A DNA stretch of 30,042 bases from Temnopleurus reevesii (taxonomy: Eukaryota > Echinodermata > Echinoidea > Temnopleuroida > Temnopleuridae), in assembly GCA_036244855.1 (NCBI GenBank), contig BQKZ01000121.1:175761-205802 (forward strand). The letters run 5' to 3'. The first letter of the stretch is position 1, and the number at the start of each line of letters is the position of its first letter. Made by a program: the position numbers and the translations under genes. The notes under the pieces were generated by a model. That model searched no databases and was not told the DNA's origin. It worked only from the letters and a program-made list of their open reading frames with translations. Shown here one piece after another: positions 1-10,709 of this stretch.

Positions 1-212
1 AAAAAAAAACTTCAATTACTACTTGCCTTCATTCCGTTTAAATTTTAGTGGTTTGAATTTAAAGTGGAGAAATGAGTAGCCAAAGTATACTCTACGGAAT
101 AAATGTTTGTATTTTTATCACTATTGTTTTGACAATAATGCTGTGTTTTCATGTTGGAGTAATCGCTTGATGGATTTAGATATATCTAAAGGGAAAATGC
201 TCATCTTCTTAC
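1..212 (-). other. Intron after E27 (partial)
   Basis: The E27 donor opens an intron that leaves the window. It starts with an A run and is AT-rich; no further exon or repeat is evident. Confidence 0.6.
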
Positions 213-310
213 CATGTAGGACCAGTCTGCAATAGGATTTTGAAGAGCCAGCTTGGTTAGAGGCAATGCACACGTAGCGCCCTTCATCACCTTCACGTAG
301 TGAGCTTATA
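213..310 (-). CDS. HSPG2: E27: Ig-k, C-terminal part
   Basis: This exon has 98 nt, phase 2 to phase 1. The acceptor is TCAATACCTACAG and the donor is GTAAGAAG. With the last bases of E26 it reads [15 protein letters not shown], then [18 protein letters not shown]. The F-strand Cys is in RYVC; a further Cys sits in the G strand (SYCRL). Degenerate copies of its acceptor region lie upstream between about 460 and 910. It is the last exon in the window and the gene continues to the left. Confidence 0.88.
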
Positions 311-384
311 CTGTAGGTATTGATAGAGAAAAAATACAGATATTATCATCACCATCATCATCATCTTGATCATCATCTTCATCT

Positions 385-423
<39 letters not shown>

Positions 424-738
424 TCATCACCATCACCACCACCACCACCACCACCACCACAAGCAAACTTCAAAACCATCATGTAATTAGCTTATACTGC
501 AGGTATTAACATATCGAAATACAGAGATCATCATCATTATCATCATCGTCATCGTGATCATCATCACCAACAACATCATCACCACCATTTCTCCAACACC
601 ACCACCACCAATACATACATAGCAAACCTCATCACCATCAGAGAATGAACTTATATGGTAGGAATTAAGAGAGATAAATACAGAGATCGTTATCATCATC
701 TTGACCATCATCGTCATCATCATCTTCATCTTCATCAA

Positions 739-770
<32 letters not shown>

Positions 771-932
771 ACATCATCACCATCATCATCATCATCATCA
801 CCACCACTACCACCAGCTGCAGCACTATCACCGCCATCAGCGCCACCACAACCACCACCACCGCTACCAAAAGCAATGCTTATGTTGCGACCTTCATCGC
901 CATCACATAATTATCATCATAAGCATCATAAG

Positions 933-963
<31 letters not shown>

Positions 964-1029
964 TTCTTCTTCTTCTTCTTCTCCTTCTTCTTCTTCTTCT
1001 TCTTCTTCTTCTTCTTCTTCTTCTTCTTC

Positions 1030-1077
<48 letters not shown>

Positions 1078-1113
1078 TTCATCAACATCATCATCATCAT
1101 CATTATCATCATT

Positions 1114-1148
<35 letters not shown>

Positions 1149-1158
1149 TATCATCATT

Positions 1159-1196
<38 letters not shown>

Positions 1197-1197
1197 T

Positions 1198-1263
<66 letters not shown>

Positions 1264-3581
1264 TTCATCATTATGCTTCTTCTTCATGATGTAGATTCAA
1301 TCTCATCCTCATAATTGCCTCCATCAACATCAGAAAAAAAACATTGCAACCATCAACATCAGCATCATCACCAAACCTTCATCATCAATCATCACAAACA
1401 TCATCATCACCTCACATTTCGCCATCATCATCTTCACTGACCTTAGAACACCATTACTGATGCGATGTTGGGGTGGCAGCACACCATTCTCCTTTTCCCA
1501 TGTGATCTGAGGAGGAGGATTTCCTGAGGCCTGGCAAGAGAACTCCACTGACCCACCGACAGCCCTGGTTTCACGAGCTGGTGCAACCGTCACAGTGGGC
1601 ATGACTGCAGGATGGAGTTAATAATAATAATAATAATAATGTCTTATTAACCCAGGGTAGCCACATTCAGCTGTAAGTTAGCTGCTCTTCCAGCGGGCCC
1701 TGCATAACATAAAACTATTATTACCCTTCTCCTTTCCTAAATGCCGAGTGCCTGGCAAGAAGGCAGATGGTCCCATTTTTATAGGTCTTTGGTATGACCC
1801 GGCCGGGGATCGAACCCACGACCTTCCGTTCATGGGGCAGACGCTCCACACATGGAGTTATTATATTGATATTGTTTATTTTGTGGTATAAATACTATTA
1901 GAAAGTTATAATATGAGGTAAATAATGATAGTGTGACATAATTTCTTGATATAAATATTTCAAGGAGGGCTAATGGCTGCAGTCATCCAGATTAGGTCCC
2001 CTTAAATTATTAAGATGCCGTAGACGGACTGACCCTCAAAGAGTTATATTTTTATATTTTTTTCTTTATGTTCATTCAAATTAATAAAAAAATCACACAA
2101 AATTATAGGAAAACGTGAGAAAGATTACATGACCTGAGAAATAAGAGAATCCCTTGTCCTCATCATTCTAATCAACACAAACCTCACATCCACCACATAA
2201 CATTAACTTTGACTCATTTGAATCCATTTTTCATGCGTTGAACTGGATTTGAGGTATGTTCTAAAATAGATAATAATAATATTCAGTTCTTTTATAGCGC
2301 ATAACACATAGCCATAGCACAAGACAAACCTCACATCCACCACATAACATTAACTTTGACTCATTTGAATCCACTTTTCATCCGTTGAACTGGATTGCAC
2401 TGCTGGCACTATTTTATCACTCCATCAATGTCCAACTTGGAGAAAATTGCATCTATCATGTAGCGTTCACACCCATACCCCCATATCACTATTTTATTAT
2501 TTATCATGAGAGAGCATAACACTCTTGCGTTGTGGTATGCGCCTGTACTCAAGCTGATTGAGAAATAATGAACGGCTTTTATATAGCGCTTATCAACTCT
2601 TCATGAGAATTCCCTAAGCGCTCTACAATTGCAGCATTATTACCCTGGCTTTAGCCTGGCAGCCACCATGCAGCGCACTTGGCGTTTCAAGGAATAAACA
2701 TTCCTACCGGGTACCCATTCACCTCACCTGGGTTGAGTGCAGCACAATGTGGATGAATTTCTTGCTGAAGGAAATTAACGCCCTGAGTGGGACTCGAACC
2801 TAAGACCCTCTAGTTGAAAGGCGAGAGTCATGACCACTACAAACCAATTCAGATTGGTACCAGGGACCAACTGCACAAAATGGTCTTAGCTATCCTGTCA
2901 TTGATAAGACGTCTTAACATGTTTCACTCTCTTAACATAGACACAGACATCAATAGGTCAATGTTATTAAAGTGACACAACAATTTAAGACATCTTAGCA
3001 AAAAGAGGATAGAGAGGTTCTAGTACCAGCTGCCTTTTTCGGATGAGATTAAAGATCTGTCAATCTTTCTTTCTTCTTCTTCCAGAGGAAACATTTAAAT
3101 TTGAATAATTTATGCAGCAAAAGTGAATTTTTCTTTCTCTTTGGACTCAATTGTTAAATCAATCACTCACCATTGACTCTAACTGTCATGTAGCCATCCG
3201 TGTAACCAGCTGAATTGGAGCACACACATCGGTACTGACCCGCATCACTGGCTGTGGCTGGCGAGATCTGAAGGATACCACCAGACTGGACTGCAGTTTG
3301 GGGAAGAGGTCCACCATACTGAGGAAAAAAGAATAAAAGAAATTTTTACTATATGATGATGATGATGATGATACTGTTGATGGTGGTGGTGGTGGTGGTG
3401 ATGATGAGGATGATGATACTGCAGCTAGTTATGAAGATGATGACGATAATGGTGGTGGTGATGATACTGTTGATGGTGGTGGTGATGATGTTGATAGTGG
3501 TGGTGACGATGACGATGACGATGATGATGATGCTGATGATGATGAAGATGATGATGATGGTGATAATGTTGTTGGTGGTGG

Positions 3582-3624
<43 letters not shown>

Positions 3625-3934
3625 AATAACTAGAAATTGACCGGCATCGCTGGCTGTGGCTGGTGAGATCTGAAGGATACCTCCAGACTGGACTGCAGTT
3701 TAGGGAAGAGGTCCACCATACTGTGGAGAAAAAGAGAAGACTGTATTATAATGAAAATAATGATAGTGATGATACTGTTGATGGTGGTGGTGATGATAAT
3801 GATGATGAAGATGATAACGATCATGATGGTGGTGGTGGTGATGATAATGATGATGAAGACGATAACGATGATGGTGGTGGTGGTGATGATGATGATGATG
3901 AAGATGACGATGATGGTGATGATGATGGTGATAT

Positions 3935-3968
<34 letters not shown>

Positions 3969-6900
3969 GATAATGATGATGATGATGGGGGTGGTGATGG
4001 TGAAGATGATGATGATGATGAAGAAGATGACGATGATGATGATAATAATAATAATAACTAGAAATTGACCCGCATCACTGGCTGTGGCTGGTGAGATCTG
4101 AAGGATAGCACCAGACTGGACTGCAGTTTGGGGAAGAGGACCACCATACTGTGGATGAACCATGACTGGAAAAGTTTGGAGTCCAATTTTAGGTATGCGA
4201 GAGGCATGAAAAAATTATATTTACCTTTGTCCATTCACAGTCAATGGGTTGCGTTCCTTCTGCGATACATGACATACGAATAATCTCTCCAGCGGTCACC
4301 GTCTGCGAGACAGGGCTGATGATCACACTTGGGATAACTGAAGAGAAATGAAACATCAAGATGGCTGAATTAATCTCTTTGTTAATTCAAACTACAATGT
4401 ATTCATTCATTATTTTATCAGTTTCTAACTGATAAGTCAAAGTTACTACTTCCCTTTCATGGCGTTTGTTATGGTTAAAATTTCAATAGAAACAGTTTGG
4501 ATCATAACTTTGTTCTGTTCGATAAGATCAAAGGTGGATTTTCAGAAATTCCAAGCAGACGTTTCTGAGTATTTACGGTTGAAACTTTCTTGTCCAAACA
4601 TGATTTGGTCAGTACTTGACCAAGCAGGGGATTTGGATTAATGTATGTTTCATACATGCAGAATTGAGATAATTTCCCAACATTCAGCTAGCAAAGAGTT
4701 ATTTTATGATTCATATCCCACTGCTGCCACCATTAAAGTTGTACCACTTTGTGAGTTTGATGTTTTATAAATGTCTCAATGAGGACATCCACAATCGTAT
4801 ATATTCTCTTCGTATATATTCTCTTAGTCATCACCAATAACCACAACATTTTAATATTTCATTTCATTTCATTTCATTTCAGTTTGTCATCCCCGAAAAT
4901 TTAAGCTTTCATTAATTTCTCATCATGAGATATCCACGGCTGCCATCACTGTCACTCTCCATCATTTTTCTCATTTTTATATTTTGCTAATTTCTCCACA
5001 AGCAAAGCAACATCTTTATCTTTGGTTTCATATATATATTGTATATTATTCCGATAACTTCCCATCAAGAACATCAACATTTTGATATCCTGTCTTTTTC
5101 TCACCCAAACATTTTGACATTTTATTAATTTCTTCACAATTTTTTCATTTGGATGAGTTCCTCACCTAGAACATAGAGAGTAACCAACTCCTGCTCGTAA
5201 CCATGTGCATTCTCGACCACGCAGTAATACTGACCGCCATCCTCAGGTCTGGGGGGTGTTTCATCAAGATTTGTCGCAGCGACAAGGAGTCATTGCCGAC
5301 AGTTCCCATAGCAACTGTTAGCGATAGTGCTTTTCATCCATTCACAATCAAGACATTTGTCAGCGCTGACTAATTGTCTCTGCGACAAATCTTGATGAAA
5401 CACCTCCCAGGTCTGGAAGGTGGTAAAAAAACTGCGTGTCACCGCTGCCACCATTGTAGCATTCATCATCTTCTCATTTTGATATCTCTTTAATTTCTAA
5501 CCAAGCACAGCAATATTTCAATTTTTTTTAGTTGTTACCTTTTTTTTTGTTTTTACTTCATTAAGTTCCCACCAAGAATACTACCAATATGATATTTTGC
5601 TTTATTCTAACCCCCAAATTTGAAATTTCATTAGTTTTATTCACAAAGAATACTGTTCCTCACCTAGAACGTAAAGTGTAACTAGCTCCTGCTCATAACC
5701 ATGTGCATTTTCGACCACGCAGTAGTACTGACCGCCATCCTCAGGTCTGGTCTGGAAGATGGTCAACACACCGTTGCTATTGGACACAGAGGGTGGCATT
5801 CCCTGGCCGAGACGTACCCAGGTGATGCGGTAACCGGGCGGGGTTCCGGGTGAGGTGCAGGTGAAGGTAGCCGTCTCTCCTTCGATCACATGGAGTTCTC
5901 TTGGGGAGATCTGGATGGATGGTGGCTCAGGACGACTGTCGTCCCGTACTATGGTGCAGAAGATGGGAGAAATGAAAAGAATAATTTTTTTTTGTTAACC
6001 CTAATCAAGCAGGGCCTCCAAAACATTTCGATCATTTCGATTTTGCCATGTGCGATTGTGACTTTTTTCTGTAAGTATTGGGCACGTTCGGAGACCATTT
6101 TGGTGATGACCAGGTACACAGTTCTGAAATTACAAATGATCAAAACAAATTTGTCTAGCCCAAAATGCTCAAAACATGATTTTGATTAGCCCCAACCTCT
6201 CCACGCTAAAGATGGCTGTTGTCTGTTACTAGGGTGCCGAATACGGATGCAATTAATGTTTACGATGCAAATAATCATTTTCAGGCTGAGGAGGGCCAAT
6301 TTGCCCCCCCCCCCTTCAACGTTTCTCTCAGCCGCCTTGGATATAAAATTTTCTTCCCTCTTATTCTGTGGAAAATGTTAACCAGATGTCACACTAGTAC
6401 TTTTGTGTTTATAAAGCTATTGTGACGGCTTGAATGAAGTTGTTTACTTTGTCGCAAACCTTTGCCCCTTCTGATCACATTGCATCCCTCCCTCGCAATC
6501 TATACCATTCCCTTTTTATTCTCTTTATTTTCCTTCCTTCTTCAACTCCTTTCTCTTTCCAACAATTCCTCCCCAATTCATTTCCCCTATCTCATCTTCT
6601 CTAGCAAACATCCAGAAAAATTGTCTAATGTCCCTTGCTCTCCAACTTATTCAACTTTTCTCCTCAAACACTTGCAGGATAATGACGAGCCAGATTTATA
6701 TTGGGCCTTATAAAACATTAAGAGGTTTTGCTCTTAATGTAAAATCATCGATCCTACTCACCTGTTACAAGTAATTCCTGTTCCACATAGCCAGCCCCAT
6801 TCTCCGCTCTACACATATAGCTTCCAGCATCACTCATAGTGATACTCTGGATGTAATGCATGGCACTTGATTCTTCTTCCATCATAAATGCCGCTGCAAT

Positions 6901-9900
6901 CGGCTGATAGACCTACAAATCAATAACATACCAAATATGTCAATCTAAAATAACATACTTCATCTTCATTATTGAAAAAGGACCAAATTTATGATCATCT
7001 GAAGAGATATACATTTTTTAAGTTAAAAAATCCTACTTATTTCTTTTAAAGCTCAAGGAAATTTTTTGTAAAAGCGAATATTTTGGTCTCCAAATTTTGT
7101 CTTCAAATCTCAAAACAATGAAATACAGTATCATGAACATACTGCAAAGAAGATTGTGTGAAAAATGAATAAGTTTTTGGGTGAGCTATAACCAAAAATG
7201 TGCAAATTATCTCAGTCTCAGAGACCGCAATACCGAATTAAAATTATGAAGAACAGGGTTCCACATTTTAAAAAAAAAGGAAAAAATTGGAGCATAGAAT
7301 CTCCATCTTAGACAAATTTCTGAAAACTCTTTAATGTTTGCTTCTCAAGGGCTCGAGAGAGAACCAACAATAATCGAGCCACTCTATATATATAATCTTA
7401 GATACACATCTGAAACCTTTTTGTGTGATATAACTTTTACTAGAGATGATTAATCCATTGACTACTAGATTCTGTAATTCCCATAGACATTGTGCAGGGA
7501 CTACCCAGCTCCAGTAGTCAATGGGTTAAGAGAAAAGCAAACTATACCTGTTCCCGATTCATGACCATCCACTGGACAGTAGGCAGAGGCTCCCCGGTAG
7601 CAACGCATTCCAAGACGGCCGTCTGACCAACGCGNCTCCTCCTCCTCCTCCCATTCCTCCTTTCTTTATTCAATCCTACTTACCTGTAACAAGTAGTTCT
7701 TGTTCCACATAGCCAGCCCCATTCTCTGCTCTACACATACAGCTTCCAACATCACTCATAGTAATACTCTGGATGTAATGCATGGCACTTGATTCCTCCT
7801 TTAGGCAGATTATCATCCTCTTCTCTCCCCTTCGTAAAGCATCCCTTCCTCCCCCTCCTCCTCCTCCTCCTCCTCCCATTCCTCCTTTCTTTATTGAATC
7901 CTAGTTACCTGTAACAAGTAGTTCTTGTTCAACATAGCCAGCCCCATTCTCCGCTCTACACATATAGCTTCCAGCATCACTCATAGTAATACTCTGGATG
8001 TAATGCATGGCACTTGATTCTTCCTCCTCCCCCTCTCCCCTTCCTCCTCCTCTTCCTCCTCCTCCCACTTCTTCTCTCTTTATTCAATCCTACTTACCTG
8101 TAACAAGTAGTTCTTGTTCAACATAGCCAGCCCCATTCTCTGCTCTACACATCTAGCTTCCAGCATCACTCATAGTAATACTCTGGATGTAATGCATGGC
8201 ACTCGATTCCTCCTTTAGGCAGATTATCATCCTCTTCTCTTCCCTTCGTAAAGCATCCCTTCCTCCCCTTCCTCCTCCTCTTCCTCCTCCTCCCATTCCT
8301 CCTTTCTTTATTCAATCATAGTTACCTGTAACAAGTAGTTCTTGTTCCACATAGCCAGCCCCATTCTCCGCTCTACACATATAGCTTCCAGCATCACTCA
8401 TAGTAATACTCTGGATGTAATGCATGGCACTTGATTCTTCTTCCATCATGAATGCTGCTGCAATCGGTTGATAGACCTACAAATCAATCATAATGCCCTG
8501 GTCACATAGGACCCCGATTCACCCCGATTCACCCCGGAGCAGCATTTGACTCAGCTCCGGGGCCGATCATGTAGCTTCCGGGGCCGATCGTGTTGCTTCC
8601 GGGGCCAATCGGATTCCAACACGGATCTCCGCGGTGAATCGGGAGCCCAACACGACTGTTTTTGGCTGTTTTTGGCCGTGTTTGTGGTCACATAGAAAAA
8701 TCAGCGCTCGAGCTTGGGAAAGTGTATCCCGATTCACCCCGATTGAGCCAAAAAGAGCCCCGGATCTCCGGGGTGAATCGTGTTGTTTCCGGGGTCCTAT
8801 GTGACCAGGGCTTAAGCTGAAGATGTCAATCTAAACTCACAAACTTCATCTTCACTATTAAAGAACGACCAAATGGACAATCGCCAGAAGAAGATTAACA
8901 GTTTCTAAATCAGAAAAATCCTACTTATTATTTCTAAACCAAGGAATAGAGATGATACAAAAATGAATTGACAAAATTATGGAGAATAGGATTCTGCATA
9001 AAATGCAAATGAAACAAATGGGGCATAGAACTTGCACCCTGGAAAAATCGCACAGGCTTAAGGATGTTAAAACAGTGTAGTTTAGATTTCAGCAGGAAAT
9101 TATTAGAAACCAACCTGCACACAATCATTTGGCCCATTCTCCCAAAATTATTTCATGATATTTCATACGAAGTAAAAATTTAGATTGGCTGCAGAAGTCT
9201 GTGTAAAAAAATTATCTTCTTCCCTGTAGAAAGAGGGGGGGGGGGTGTGCAAATTTGCTGAAGGCCTTTTTTTTGCTGGTCAGCTCATAGGGGGATGCAC
9301 ATATACTCTTAAGAGGGGCGTCAAAATTTCTGAATACCCTTTTGTGCTGCTTGTCACGGGCGCGAGATTGAGGGCAAAAATAATTGGGTCACTCTATATA
9401 TAAAATCTTAGATACAAATGTGAAAGTTTTTTTAGTCTGATACAACTTTTACTACAGAAAATATTTAAGTGAAAAATAAACTATACCTGTTCCCGATTCA
9501 TGACCATCCACTGGACAGTAGGCAGAGGCTCCCCGGTAGCAACGCATTCCAAGACGGCCGTCTGACCAACGCGGAACTCAGCTGGGCTGTTGGGTGTGAT
9601 TGTCAACTGCGGTAGACCTGTGGTAGACAAAGCCAGTAGATATTGGGTTAACATATGGGATTCATTATGATTGTGTCGTGTATCAATTTAATCATATATT
9701 CCTTATTCCTGATTGTAAGGGCCATAAAAGGACTTTACATACAGATTTTGAAAAAATATGAGTGGACAACATTTTTTCTATAATGCCACGGCAAATTAAA
9801 TCATTTCCCATAACTTTCCAAATGTTTCGATCGTGTGAGCCTTATCACTGAGAACTCGCCATAATGCCTGGTGACCATTAACACCAACCAAATTCACCTC

Positions 9901-10674
9901 ATAAACCCATTAAAGATCATTACATTTGATTCACCTGGCCCACATGACATAACAGATGATGGATCTTATTTTTGGAAACATACCAAACTTTCCACCCTCA
10001 GAATATAAAATGTTAATTGAAGAGGCTATAATTCCCTCAACAGCATTTCAAATCCTTCAGGGGAACATTTGGAATGCTCCCTCCCCCGACAGTCATCATC
10101 CATATAATGGGAAGCAAACCTTCAAGAAAAGATGATATCCCCAGCTTACAGAGACCAAGAGACTGTATACACTAACCTTGTACTCGAATAGTGGCTGTTG
10201 CAGTGACAGATCCTGCGTTGTTTGATCCGGTACAGATGTAGGCTCCTTGGTCCTCTGCTGTTACCCCCATGATGGTGAGGACACCCATTTCATCCTAGAG
10301 AATCAAGGAAAAATAATAGAATTATAATATTATCATTATATTCATCATCCCCACCCCCATCACCATCCTCATTCTCATCCTCATTCTCGTCTTCATCATC
10401 ACCATGACCACGATCACAACAGGTCCGTTACTGTACATATATAGGTTCCTAGGTCCTCTGCAATCAATCCCACCAATCTCATCTTGGAGAATGANATATT
10501 CATCATCCCCAACCCCATCACCATCCTCATTCTCATCCTCATTCTCGTCTTCATCATCACCATGACCACGATCACAACAGGTCCGTTACTGTACATATAT
10601 AGGTTCCTAGGTCCTCTGCAATCAATCCCACCAATCTCATCTTGGAGAATGAAGAAAAATGATAAAGTTATCAT

Positions 10675-10709
<35 letters not shown>

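Larger units (their letters stand above)
340..1300. repeat. Trinucleotide-repeat block (CAT/ATC, CAA, CAC, CTT) in the E26-E27 intron
   Basis: Nearly 1 kb of imperfect triplet repeats. CAT/ATC dominates, with a CAA run near 385-422, a CAC run near 430-460, and a CTT run at 962-1032. Long frames of poly-His, poly-Ile, poly-Asp or poly-Met through it are repeat artefacts. Short islands near 465-530, 640-700 and 870-910 resemble the acceptor side of E27. Confidence 0.95.

Noticed and set aside
655..1314. Long frames of poly-Ile, His, Asp, Leu or Met on both strands
   Set aside because: They are translations of CAT/CTT repeats in several frames at once, lie in an intron, and have no start or splice context.
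1780..1860. tRNA gene on the minus strand
   Set aside because: Box A and B are present, but the sequence continues into a SINE body with a (TTA)n tail and target duplication, and no full cloverleaf can be drawn.
2760..2860. tRNA gene on the minus strand
   Set aside because: A box B is present, but it is the head of a SINE with a long unrelated body.
4459..4641. 60-residue plus-strand frame
   Set aside because: No recognisable features; AT-rich intron.
5890..6713. Plus-strand frames at 5890, 6219 and 6462
   Set aside because: No domain, no splice signals, low-complexity or repeat sequence in an intron.
7676..7879. Alternative exon with an Ig F strand
   Set aside because: The start of the exon and the acceptor are replaced by CCT sequence, and two nearby residues are altered; the poly-Gly start is repeat.
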